Part shown: positions 22,398-33,305 of the stretch, one piece after another | Position numbering within the stretch: position 1 is the first letter of the stretch | Layout: every line of letters begins with the position of its first letter | Origin: Lampris incognitus | Taxonomy: Eukaryota; Chordata; Actinopteri; Lampriformes; Lampridae | Reading direction: 5' to 3' | DNA: 64,000 bases | NCBI RefSeq assembly: GCF_029633865.1 | Contig: NC_079211.1 | Location: 5,647,118-5,711,117, forward strand | Made by a program: the position numbers and the translations under genes | Notes under the pieces: generated by a model | The model's input: only the letters and a program-made list of their open reading frames with translations | Told to the model about the DNA's origin: nothing | Databases searched by the model: none

Positions 22398-22906
22398 CTC
22401 CCAGTCCAGTTAGGCCTATGTGTAGGCTATGTATAATCGTATTTACAAAGGCCACATAACCCACTATTTTTTATTTTATTATTACTATTATTATTTATTT
22501 TAGTTATTTAGTTTGGTGGGCTTGCCTAGGCTACTTATAGGCCACGTTCTGTTAGTAGCCTACGTTACATTGCCATGGCAGCGCTGAATGCAGCCCAATT
22601 GCCGTGAGGATTATTGACATTATTACTTTTTTGAGAAGAATACTCTGTGGTAATTGTTTTTGAAAATATGGCAACATTTGACTTCATAATTTGCATTAAA
22701 CTTCACTCTGTCTGCTTGTCCCCTCTTGTGGATACAAATGGTAAAACGCATGATCAAAATAATTACTGGTCAATAAATTACGGGTTATTTTTAGTCTTGC
22801 CATTTTAAAGACCGTTTTTTACGTGGAAATTCGAATCCAAATTCGAATATGGGTACAATTCTGCCACGAATATCGAATATGTTTTTTTCTTAAAGTGACA
22901 GCCCTA

Positions 22907-25545
22907 GTATAAAATTATCACACAAAACAAAACATACAAACACCAAGGCTGAATTGACACAGCACTGATGGACAACAAAAAACAACAGGACATAGTGTGC
23001 AAGGAGAATCAAAGGAGTTCACATATACAGACCATGGAAACAAGTGATCTGCAGACAACAGATGAATAATATCTACTATTTAAACTGTGAATGGCAGCAG
23101 GGACAAAGGAAGCCTTGTATCTCTTGGTCCTAATGCAGGGCTTCCTCAACTGACAACCTGAGGGTAACAGCTCAAACTCTGGCCGAAGGGGGTGACCTTG
23201 GCACCCCAGAAGGGAAGTAGCCTTTCTGAACACCTTCCTATTATGAAGGTAAGCTGGGCTTGGCTTCTCCCTGAAATCCTACTCGCCCATTTGATGAGTC
23301 TATCAAGCCTTTTTCAAATGTCTGTGTCAAGCTTTCAAACCAAGCAACAATACAGTCCATTAAAACTTCTATAAAAGAGACTCATCATCTGGGAGGAGAG
23401 ATTAAATGTACACATTTTCCTCAGGAGAAAAAGTCTTTGTGGGAGCAACATGGTTTTCAAAGCACAATTTGTTATCGAGAACAACCCCCGGATATTTGTA
23501 GCTGTCCACAAGCTCCATGTCAGCACCTTTAATGCTGGTTGGTACAGGACTAGGAAGAGTCTTTCTAAGGCTGATTATCATGTCTTTAGTTTTAGACACA
23601 TTTAAGTAGAGAAAGGACTCATCACACCAAGACATAAAATCATCAACGACAGGTCCATGTTGTTCCTCCTCCCCTTCAAGAAGACTTACAATCACTGAAT
23701 CATCCGCAAATGTGAATGTGTCTAGTGGTATGGTTGCTATAGCGACAGTCATTAGTGTACAAGACGTAGAGTAATGGGGAGAGGCAACAGCCCTGAGGGA
23801 AACCGACTGAAGAGTACAACTGATTGGAAAAGCAGCCATCAACCCTCACACCCTGGGACCTACCAGTCAAGAAGTCCAGTATCCAACCAACTAGATTAAG
23901 ATCTAGTTTGAAGAGATGAATCAGCTTTTCTGCTAACAGATGTGGCTGGGTCATGTTAAAGTTTGAGGAGAAAATCTATAAACAACAGCCTGGCATGAGC
24001 ATTTGTCCCCTCAAGATGGCGGGACAGAAAATTTAATATCATGGCATCTTGTACACACACCCCTATCGGGCCTGTACGCAAATTGCACAGGATCAAGGGA
24101 TTTTTCCACCTGCGATAAAACCTAGTTTTTAATTCTCAACTATCTTCATGATTAGAGAAATCAATGCTACTGGCCAACAGTCATTTAATGTCACAGGGGT
24201 TTTACAATGGTGGAGTGTTTCCATAACTTAGGGACCCTCTGTTGCTGAAGGGGATAGTGTGAAAGATTCCACACAACTGTTCAGAACAGGTTTTAAGAAC
24301 CTGGCCACAGATATTATCAGACCCAGGGCTTTTGCTAGACGTGATGACTTTGAAGTGTTTTTCCACACTTGTGATATCAACAGTCAAAGCTGGGGAGCTC
24401 TACTGCTGTTCTTTAAGGCATTCAATTTATTCTGTGAAGTCATGATTATCAAATCTTAAGTAAAATTTGTTTAACTCATCAGCCAACTGTTTATCTGCAT
24501 TAAAACCAGCCAGAGCAATGTTCCCGTTGCCTTTGTCTTTACACCCAGTCAGATTTCATACCGTTCCAGGCTATCCTTAAATTGTTACTGCTCAGCTCAG
24601 CTTCTATTTCATCTCTGTACCTGAGTTTAGCCTTTTTGACTTCTGACCAGATCTCCTTTGTTTCCTTAACTACAGTATCATTGCCCTCTTTAAAAGCATT
24701 TTTCCTTTTATGAATCAAACCCTAAAGGGCTGATGAAGCCCATGGTTTGTCGTTAGGGGAAACCTCGACAGCCTTGGTCGGAATCACATTGTCTGCACAA
24801 AAGGAGATATAGCTACACACAACGTCCGTTAGCTCATCAATATTGTCTCAGGATTCAGTAAACACCGACCAGTCTGTACAGTCGAAGCATCCTTGCAGGG
24901 CGAGCGAGGAATCAGCATTCCTGACCTTCCCCTGCCTTACATGCATACTCTCTCCTCAACAGTCTTATAAACAGGTAGAAGATGCACCGTATTATGATCA
25001 GAAGAGCCGAGGGTGGGGCCCACCTTCGACTTCTACGCTCCCTTTATGGAACCATAACACAGGTCCAGAGTTTTATGACGACGTGTAGGACAGCTGACAT
25101 ACCGATAAAAGCTGTTCAATGTGTTCAAGTTACAATGGTTAAAGTCTCCCAGTATATTCAGATGAGAAAAAGAGAACTATGCCCTGAAGAAGGCCCAAGC
25201 CACTACGCGTGGGCATTTTTAGGTCCTTTTTGGATATGTTTAAGTTTCAATAAAGACATTTTTAATTACACAGAGTGCCTTGGTCAGAGAGATTTGTTCT
25301 TTTTCTCATCTGAAACTACTAACCTTGGACCAAAGAGCACCCAACAAATATATTACTTAACTACAGAGAAGACTGAGCACGCCACTGACTCCAATCATCT
25401 CCCAGTATATTATTGGGGGCATCCAGAGAGATAGACTGAAGTGACTGTACCACTTTGAAGATGGTTTCTGCCGCAACTTCCGCGTTGGCCTGTGATGTTG
25501 GCTGTGTGTCCAACATCACATGACAATCTGGACTTGAAGGCCAAT
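22907..25545 (-). pseudogene. CR1/Rex1-like LINE, endonuclease and reverse transcriptase (decayed)
   Basis: Minus strand, in order: LDTQPTSQANAEVAAETIF and ILGDFNHCNLNTLN (endonuclease GDFN motif, near 25150), LGSSDHNTVHLLPVYKTV (SDHN motif, near 25000), WASSALQGLIHKRKNAF (near 24740), SSKSPGSDNICGQVLK (near 24345), MTQPHLLAEKLIHLFKLDLN (near 23950), VGFPQGCCLSPLLYVLYTND (RT block, near 23800), DDSVIVSLLEGEEEQHGPVV (near 23700; the usual FADD motif is frameshifted), then LYLNVSKTKDMII. The C-terminal RT domain runs to about 23050, followed by 3' UTR to the hAT junction. Stops and frameshifts throughout. A 239-bp insert with a 14-bp duplication sits inside the endonuclease (25159-25397). The assignment to the Rex1 side of CR1 is from memory. 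Confidence 0.8.
25159..25397. mobile_element. 239-bp retroposon-like insert with 14-bp TSD
   Basis: TCTCCCAGTATATT occurs at 25145-25158 and 25398-25411. Removing the insert plus one copy rejoins the LINE peptide ILGDFNHC to its upstream residues. The insert contains CCCTGAAGAAGGCCCAAGCC and CAATAAAGACATTT, a motif typical of LINE 3' UTRs, and its ends repeat GATGAGAAAAAGARAAC in inverted orientation (25159-25172 region and about 25298-25313). Family not identified. Confidence 0.75.
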
Positions 25546-25904
25546 GATAAAATCAAACTTATTATTTTGTTTGAACGTGCAAGGTTAGAAAATGGTCAAT
25601 AAAATATTTTATAATTCTGTATACAGTCAGCCTGAAGTACAAATGACATGACTGTCTACTGCAACGAAACGAAGGCATTTTTAAACGTTGTGTTCTTAAT
25701 TATTCTGTGGGTCATAAACAAAGACTGTTCATAATATGTTACAGGCCATTTGTACAACTATTATGACCAACAAGGGGATTTTTTTGTGTGTAGAGAACAG
25801 GTTTAGAAGTATAGTAGTTCTCTAGCTAGCTTTTTGTCAGTCAAGGTCATAACCTAGCTAATCTCTATTAACAAATTATATATATAATTTGTAGGCACAG
25901 GACA

Positions 25905-25965
25905 AGATCAGAACCAGAATCAGAATACTTTATTCATCCCCGAGGGGAAATTGGGTATCAGAAGA
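25905..25965 (-). repeat. Short CR1/L2-type LINE 3' terminus
   Basis: On minus: CCAATTTCCCCTCGGGGATG then AATAAAGTATTCTGATTCTG, a well-known fish LINE terminus. The rest of 25966-26930 shows nothing recognised. Confidence 0.6.
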
Positions 25966-26933
25966 TTTTGGTATCAGTTTCCATTTCACTTTCAGTCCGA
26001 GTAGTATTTACCGATCACATTTGAGAAGGCGGCAATTTCTACAGGAAAATGCTTTGGTTGCATGTTGGTAACAGTCCATGTGGGGAGCAAAAGAGGTGGA
26101 ACGTATTGGCTGAAATGCTGTCTGGACCTAACACACCCACAAAAAGTATCGATGTTTGTGTATTGCGTGGAGAAACGTTCCGACTTGTGTCGACTACTTG
26201 TGAAACAATCTGGTTGTAAACGTCATCTCTCAAACCCAACTCCTTTCCTGCATCTCAGGTTGCTTATCTGATGGTGAACAATGACAGGCACACGGAAGAG
26301 GAAGTCTTCATAGGAAATGGAAGCCAGTAGTCAGCAGCTACACCGGAAGCCCCGAAATATTGGCCACTGTCCCCTGAAAATAAATCTTCTGACCAGGGGC
26401 ATTTCCAGGATTTGAGGATATTTGGGGCTTAGCCTGGACTTCTGTAGGGGGGTCCGGGTGGAGCCTCCCTGAGATTTTTTTTTTAATATAAACAAGCTCT
26501 ATTTTGATGCTTTTTTAATGCACTCTGGCACCTTGTTTACATTCAAAGTACATGTCTTAATGATTGAAAAACTGAAATGTCTACTTCAAAAACTGTTTAC
26601 TCCTACTCTGGTAGGAATTTTCATGTACATTGTGATACACATTTCAATGAAGCCACCACAAAAGAGCCATATTTTTATATATTTATCAGGAAGTAAAAAT
26701 AATGTGATTTCAATACTTTTTTTTAATTTAACTTTTTTGACAAATTGTCAAAATGGTGTATGGCATGATAAAATAAGCTTAAATGAAAACATTTGTTATT
26801 TCAGTGCAACTTCAAAACCATGACTTTGACCTGTCTATACTGACATTTGCAATGGACAAAATTCATTCCAATGTACAGGCATGAGTAGCATTAGCATCTT
26901 AGCTAATAATAATAATTTGCTTCACTCTGACTC

Positions 26934-27536
26934 CAGTGGCGGCTAGCCAGTACAGGGCGCTGGGGCGCCACCCCCTTCAAATATCAAAAGATAATTTAGT
27001 TGTATAATGCAAATAATGATGAAATAAAAGTGTTTTTCAGTCTGTGAGCATCTGTCAGCAGCCATTAAATATTGGTTCCAAATGTTATTTGGTTGATTTC
27101 TGTTTGAATACATATACTTCCTGAGTGAGGGGCGCCGGTCAAACGATACCTTATGTAAACCCTCAAACTTGTGGCAAGCAGGTGACCTGAGGCTGCTGTC
27201 TGATTGGTTTCTTCAGATTTTCCAGGGGGCGCAGTTCTGTGCGCCCAGACACCTCCCACTTGTATTGGTAGTGAATTGGTATTGTTTTAATGTTTTTGTT
27301 CTAATGTGATTGGATAATTCTCATGGCTGTCGATCATGTTCACACCCACGACGCCTCGTCTCGACTGTCAAATCATCCACCGTCTACGAGCCCTGATAAC
27401 ATTTATAGGCTACATGGTCCTTGTTAATAACTCTGTGACTGTGTGGACATTAAAGCAGCTGTCAGGTGTGCTGCACCAAGGTAAACTGCCCCCCCCCCAC
27501 AATTTTTTTAGCACCAACCGCCACTGTTTGACTGAC
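26934..27536. mobile_element. Non-autonomous hAT, 603 bp
   Basis: Left CAGTGGCGGCTAGCC, right (reverse complement) CAGTGGCGGTTGGTG. Flanks TCTGACTC and TTTGACTG agree at six of eight positions, consistent with an aged 8-bp duplication. No coding capacity. Confidence 0.7.
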
Positions 27537-27898
27537 ACACAAAGTAACACCAAATTGTTGTTACCAGTTTCCACGCCTGATTCGGACTCTGCTGTTGCTG
27601 CTGGCTCTTCAGTCTGGAGCTGGTCTTTGCTGCCCTCTGCAAAACCATGAAATCAACTTAAATTAAACTCATAATTGGTTTGGATTACATTCTAATTACA
27701 TTACACGATCTAACTGTAGCAGTATCTAAACAATAAACCCGAACATAATGGCCTAAAGTTAATTGTTCATTTACTTGAAGTTGGTTTAGATTCAAATCAA
27801 TATATGATGGTTAACTTCTGTTTGTGCCTGTAGTAAAATGAATGAGCCGTTACCGCTTTAGTTCGTTTAATGGACATCTTATTTATTGACGAGAAACC

Positions 27899-28219
27899 CT
27901 GCTAAAGCACAAGACGACCAGACGAGTACGGCCCGCTAGCTAAACAGCACCTACAGCCGCGATGAAGTGGATTTCTCTTCATCGCGGCTGTAGGTAACGA
28001 ATCCAATTCATATCATAAATCAGCAGGCAGTTTCAGCCATTATTGGAAAGTTCCTACGTAGGCTAACTTCTTACCCTTCCTTCTCTTTTGGCCAAATCCA
28101 AAAAGGTTGAGTTTTATTTTATTTCCCCTCCGCGCTCCGCCATTTCTCCTCTACTCGTCTCTTCCCGCTAACAAGCGTCACGTGACTCTGCGCTCCGTCA
28201 GACGCTCATACGCATGCGC
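27899..28219. repeat. 320-bp segment, first copy, with perfect 18-bp hairpin
   Basis: About 95% identical to 28667-28986. Contains the hairpin CCTACAGCCGCGATGAAG / CTTCATCGCGGCTGTAGG with a 9-base loop (about 27948-27992), a GTCACGTGAC E-box palindrome (28177-28186) and, on minus, ATGGCGGAGCGCGGAGG and a donor-like GGGTAAGAAG. It looks like a promoter-proximal first-exon region, but I cannot name a gene. Confidence 0.85.
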
Positions 28220-28224
28220 GTTCC

Positions 28225-28560
28225 GAGGTGTATTTTGACAGGATGTTACGTGACGAGGACTGTGGGGCTTTCACACGCGTTACGCGTTTCTCCGGGCTTC
28301 CCATAGGCTCCCATTTACAGTTGTACTCGGGGCTGCGCTCAAGACGTTCGGCGCCTAAGCCCCGGCAAAGTGGCCTGGCGACGACTTAGAGTCTGGCTTC
28401 CGAGACGGTAACCCAGCGGGTCAAACCGTGCTCACAGCGTGGCTGCCTTTACGGCGCCCCCTAAGGGACATGGGGGGTACTATCGCGAGATCTCGCAACT
28501 TTCCCGTGTACTTCCGGTTCAGTTCCGCAACCAACTGCATGACTCTTCCCCGTTAATACA
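28225..28560. promoter_or_regulatory. CpG-rich region resembling a promoter
   Basis: Dense CpG (ACACGCGTTACGCGTTTC), a GCGAGATCTCGC palindrome (28485-28496) and an ETS-like CTTCCGGTT (28511-28519) next to GCAACTTTCCCG. No downstream coding exon is recognised on either strand. Confidence 0.35.
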
Positions 28561-28664
28561 AAAAACAGCCGGTGCCAGGGGGTCAGAACATTAATACAAA
28601 TTACAAATCAGCTCACAAAAATGTTACAAAAGCCACATACGTTTATGATTTTAACAGCTTTCCT

Positions 28665-28993
28665 TGTGCTAAAGCACAAGACGACCAGACGAGTACGGCC
28701 CGCTAGCTAAACAGCACCTACAGCCGTGATGAAGAGGATTTCTCTTCATCATGGTTGTAGGTAACGAATCCAATTCATATCATAAATCAGCAGGCAGTTT
28801 CAGCCATTAACGGAAAGTTCCTACGTAAGCTAACTTCTTACCCTTCCTTCTCTTTTGGCCAAATCCAAAAAGGTTGAGTTTTATTTTATTTTCCCTCCGC
28901 GCTCCGCCATTTCTCCTCTACTCGTCTCTTCCCGCTGTCAAGTGTCACGTGACTCGGCGCTCCGTCAGACGCTCCTACGCATGCGCGTCGCCC
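28665..28993. mobile_element. 320-bp segment, second copy, inserted with 20-bp TSD
   Basis: Flanked by ATGATTTTAACAGCTTTCCT (28645-28664) and the same with one extra T (28994-29014). Its hairpin has two changes relative to the first copy that leave G-T pairs. The long direct duplication marks it as an insertion, in the size range of LINE-mediated retroposition, though no poly(A) tail is visible. Confidence 0.85.
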
Positions 28994-29659
28994 ATGATTT
29001 TTAACAGCTTTCCTATTTTTAGAATATAGAACTGTTGTAATGTATTGCTTGAGTTCATTTTCAAAAATTAAAAAACATGGCTTATGATTGGGAAAACTTA
29101 GATTTATGAATATTTGATTTTGCAAGTAATACAATCAAATTGATGATAACATATTGCTTTGCTGGAATTGTAAGGAAAGAAGCCAAACACAACTGCAGTA
29201 CTCTGAAGCTCAAAACAGACATGAAAGAGTGATGGAGGAGGACCTGCAGAAGTTCCTGCGTTCAAGAGAGTCCACAAGAGGACGTCACGCATATGCAGAG
29301 ACGCGGTGAGCAGAGAACCCACCCAGTAACGCAACACGTTACCGTAAAAACACAAGAGTGCGGGGAAGTGGCTGAGTGATAAATGGTGCATGTCAGTTCC
29401 ATGCCATGATTTTTTTTTCATCTTCCAATAAAGGATCCATTTACCAGCTCCTACCATCCACACCCATGACATGACACATGGCAGACTAATCTACATGCAA
29501 AGACCGTAACAGGATTAGGTGCAGCACGAACAGCAGTTTCCATCCGTCACTGGCTGACGTGGTGCGACAGAAGAGGAACACTGTGCTGTTGGCAGCCACC
29601 CACTACTTGATGAAGGAGCCTCCAGCGCGATTACAGTGTTTGTCTGATGGATGGAGACG

Positions 29660-29870
29660 GAGAGGTAGAGAGAGAGAGAGAGAGAGAGGTAGAGGGAGGT
29701 AGAAAGAGAGGTAGACAGAAGGGTAGAGAGAGAGAGACAGAGGTAGACAGAAGGGTAGAGAGAGAGAGACAAAGAGCAAGAGGAGGGGGGTTAGACGGAG
29801 AGCGGTAGAGAGAGAGAGAGAAAGCGAGAGGAGGGGGGTTAGACAGAGAGAGAGAGAGCGAGAGGCCAGG
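29660..29870. repeat. GA-rich simple repeats
   Basis: Several GAGAGAGAG runs and a partly duplicated block (GGTAGACAGAAGGGTAGAGA at about 29709 and 29744; AGGAGGGGGGTTAGAC at 29781 and 29831). Confidence 0.9.
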
Positions 29871-30284
29871 AAAGGCCAGCACTAAATTCTCCTCCTGCAT
29901 GGAGAAAAGGAGGTGAGACAGGCAGGAGCTGGAGGTGGAGACCGGACGCTTCCCATGTGACCGGGTGATGATAAAGGACTGACAATAGATAATTAAGGAA
30001 GTGCCAGGACCTCTTTCTCCATTCTGTCAGTGGATTTATTAAAAGGGGGATCCAGGAAGGGAGAGTATTAATATAAACCACCACCCTCCATGACTCTTGA
30101 TGGGGTTTATGAAATAAGAGCTGGTGGAGAGGAAGACGCATTAGGAAGTCCTAATCAGCACACAGGAACAGGTTGATGAGACTGACCTAGACATGGTTAA
30201 TTATAAGAACTCAGCCAAAGCGAAGGACATCCTAATATGTAAACCACCTTAATATGTCTGGTTCATCTTAAACAGGCATACATG

Positions 30285-30500
30285 GTATGCAGATACATAC
30301 ATGTATTCACATGTACACACATTACATACATGCATGCCTACATATATGCATATATGTAGACATATATACATAGATACATACAGTACATATATATAATACA
30401 TACATACATATGTGTATCTGTGTGTGTATATATACATATATACATACAGTACATATGTACGTAGCTTCCGTACAGTGCATATATGCATACACACATACAT
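30285..30500. repeat. TACA/CATA simple repeat
   Basis: Imperfect TACATA and GTGTATATA units over about 210 bp. Confidence 0.85.
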
Positions 30501-30584
30501 TCAGCAACTGGATGTCAGTGCTTTCCATACTTCAGTTTAATGTGTACATGTACATTTTATGCAATTCATCAATCCCCTATAATC

Positions 30585-30780
30585 TTCTTCTTTGTTCAGC
30601 TTGTTCCCTGTTTCTCAGGGGTCGCCACAGTGAACATAGTTTTCATCGGTACCCTGTGAGGGCACAGCACCAACGGTGGCCGTTGTTAACCCGGGCCTCA
30701 GCTGATCCTGTATAGCGCCTCAACTGATCCGGTATGGTCTTTGCCAATCCGCATAATGATTTGGCAAAATTATTCACTCC
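30585..30780 (-). repeat. LINE 3' UTR-like fragment
   Basis: Minus strand contains TGGCGACCCCTGAGAAACAG and GGGAACAAGCTGAACAAAGA, resembling the 3' end of RTE-like elements (compare 2195-2235). No coding motif. Confidence 0.5.
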
Positions 30781-30794
30781 ATCAATCAATCAAT

Positions 30795-31222
30795 CAATCC
30801 CCTTTTCTCCCCAATTGTACCCGTCCAATTAACCCACTCTTCTGAGCCGCCCTGGTCGCTGCTCCTCCCCCTCTGCCGGTTCGGGGAGGGCTGCAGACTA
30901 CCACATGCCTCCTCCCATAAATGTGGAGTCACCAGCCGCTTCTTTTCACCTGACAGTGAGGAGTTTCACCAGGGGGACGTAGCGCGTGGGAGGATCATGG
31001 TATTCCCCCCAGTTCCCCCTCCCCCGAACAGGCGCCCCGACCGACCGGAGGAGGCGCCAGTGCAGCGACCAGGACACATACCCACATCCGGCGTCCCACC
31101 TACAGACACGGCAAATTGTGTTTGTAGGGACGCCCGACCAAGCCGGAGGCAACATGGGGATTCGAACCAGCGATCCCCATGTTGGTAGGCAACGGAATAG
31201 ACCCCTACGCCACCCAGTCCCC
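30795..31222 (-). mobile_element. SINE family 1, copy 3 (long form)
   Basis: Full-length reverse-oriented copy: head near 31222, B box GGTTCGAATCC (about 31161-31171, minus), tail AATTGGGGAGAAAAGGGG at 30800-30817. Flanked on the left by a CAAT simple repeat, so the duplication is unclear. Confidence 0.88.
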
Positions 31223-31958
31223 TATATCTTGATATGGCAACAATTCTGCAGATTTACATGCAAACAAATATTACTTTTGATACTTTCTTTTAGACAAAAG
31301 CTAATCCACAAATCACCAAACCAACCAGACTTGACTTTAGCAGTGATTAATTTGAATGCTTGGTGTCTGGTAGGACTTTGCCAGGAAAAATGATAGGGTG
31401 CATAGTGGTTTCCATCTTCCTCATAGCAGCGAGATGAGGAAGAAGAAGTGAAGTTGTTGTGTCTAACCAGCAGATATGACCGAACAAGCTGGTAGAAGAC
31501 CTTTACCAACAGGTAGTACTGCATCAATAAGTAAAACTCAGGTTCAACCAGGTTTGCTGGTTTGTTTCTAGCACAACAGCCCCGCTGACTCTCGTTCATT
31601 CTGAATGGAGCTCCAACACTCACCTTACCAGCACTTAGAGGAGACACTGTTAAAACGGAAAAGATTATCTGTTAGATTGTAACTTTAAACCCTCCTCAAA
31701 TAATTGCCGAGTTATGTGGGCATCATCTGCAGCTGGAAGGGCACATTTCTTCACACATTTGTTCATCAGTAACTGCAGCAATAGTAATAAGAGTTCTGTT
31801 GTAGTGCCGTTGGCTGTTGTGTCAAGCAACCAAACAAAATTTTAAGCAAATTTTGTGAATCTCATTTGATATTTTTACTTCTAGCAAGTCCTTTTTATTT
31901 GAATCGATTTTTTTTGGGTTTTTTTTGCATACAAACACTTGGGTGGTAATATGGTTAT
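31223..31958. other. Nothing recognised
   Basis: No coding motif or repeat signature. 29015-29650, 29880-30284 and 27537-27898 are likewise unassigned. Confidence 0.5.
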
Positions 31959-32280
31959 TAGGGTTGGGCATCGTTTGGATTTTAACGATTCTGATTCCTA
32001 TTCCGATTTTCGATTCCGGTTCTGTGAGAGGCGGGGTCAAAACAGGTCACATGCTTATTTCACAGAAGACTTTTTTTTAAAAATTGTATTTTAAGAATAT
32101 GAATGTCTCATTCTTATCCATTTACGACAACTGTCTTCATACATGAAGACGAAGAAATAAAGACACAGTCACGACCTGGTCCGGACTACCAGGTATTCAA
32201 CTCCTTAAATTAGAAGCAGTTCTTGTTTAGAAAAATGACCATATCTGCCTTCTCGGGCTGGACACGCGAGCGTTCCGGGT

Positions 32281-32465
32281 TGTCCTGTAATGATTATCTT
32301 GCACCGCCGCAGGGGGCGCTGCTGTGTAATGACACGTCTGTTCTACGTTAATACAGTACGAAGAAGAGAATATAAGATGGCGGCTACGCATGTGACGCAG
32401 CGAGCTCGGTGAACCTTTTCTTAACACGACCCGCTGTCGTTATTAAATCTACCACGACACCACAA
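32281..32465 (+). other. Possible solo LTR or captured promoter segment
   Basis: Starts TGTCCTGTAATG, ends ACACCACA followed by ACCTGGCGACGGCG, which could be a primer-binding-site remnant. Contains GCACCGCCGCAGGGGGCGCT and TATAAG followed by ATGGCGGC. Suggestive only. Confidence 0.3.
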
Positions 32466-32836
32466 CCTGGCGACGGCGCCCCTCAGCGTTTCATTACTGA
32501 CTGGCCGACAAAACGTCACAGTTCAGTATCTGCTTACAGTTTATAGCAGTTAGCTCACGTATAGGTTGTTTGACGTCTCGCTGTTGCGAAGCACACAAAC
32601 GTTATTAATGTTCACCTGCCCAGTAGCGACGAGGTGCTGCTGGCTCAGGGTGGCCGAGGAGGACGCCGAGGAGGCGGGAGGAGGACGCCGAGGAGGCAGG
32701 AGATGGAGACCGGCGCAGCGTGCCAGACGCGGTAACGCTGGGTAGTCTGGACACCGTGCAGGCCAAGGCGTTTGGCCATATTTGTTGTGCGTCCTCCCTT
32801 GCACGATATAAATTTGCCCCAGCAGGGGCTGTTGCA

Positions 32837-33102
32837 CGGTAGAGGCTAGTTCCCGTCGATGCAGAGAACGGTCAACTGAGCATGCGCAAGTACTCGTCGC
32901 CTCCGTTGTTTGGGTAGGTTAAGGTTAGGGTTAAAGTTAGCGAATCAGACGCAGAGTAGGGGCGGGGCTTCCTAGAATCCTAGCGCCTGGATGCTACGCG
33001 GGGCGTGTGGAGGCGTGGTAGAGGCATTTCGCGCATGCTCAGTTGACCGTTGTCCACTCCATTTCCGTTCTCTGCATCGACGGGAACTAGCCTCTACCGT
33101 TG
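32837..33102. repeat. Inverted repeat within the 2.5-kb hAT
   Basis: CTAGTTCCCGTCGATGCAGA (32846) recurs inverted at about 33071-33090, and CGGTCAACTGAGCATGCGC recurs inverted near 33031-33050. Arms of about 50-70 bp flank about 140 bp containing GGTTAGGGTTAAAG. The region (32600-33250) is CpG-rich. Confidence 0.8.
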
Positions 33103-33305
33103 TTGCACTGTGCCCACCACACTCTGGACCGCCGCTTGCTCTGGTCCACGATGGCGCGCATGTAACTTGCGGAGGCGGAAACTACGGAAGCTGCACGCCG
33201 CCGCCACGGAAACCGAAACTAACTTTAGCGCGAGCGAAATATAGTGTAACGTGCATGGATAATTAGACACGTTGGTCCTTGACTAACGGGTCGGACCCTT
33301 TAGTC

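Larger units (their letters stand above)
15952..22906 (+). mobile_element. hAT transposon (6,955 bp including nested insertions)
   Basis: Ends TACTGCTGTCAC (left) and TAGGGCTGTCAC (right, reverse complement) are 12-bp inverted repeats with two differences. The 8-bp target duplication GTATAAAA is exact (15944-15951 and 22907-22914). Both subterminal regions are rich in TTCGAATAT-like palindromes. Without the nested ISL2EU element (16593-20927) and one AT the hAT would be about 2.6 kb. It encodes a BED-finger transposase on the plus strand, split by the nested element. Confidence 0.92.

Noticed and set aside
26392-26480. Possible element end (CCAGGGGCATTTCCAGGATT)
   Set aside because: Resembles a hAT-type end, but I found no matching inverted partner or target duplication nearby.
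28645-29014. The 320-bp duplicated segments as LTRs of one element
   Set aside because: The second copy has its own 20-bp flanking duplication and the ends are not TG...CA, so the pair is better read as a source plus an inserted copy.
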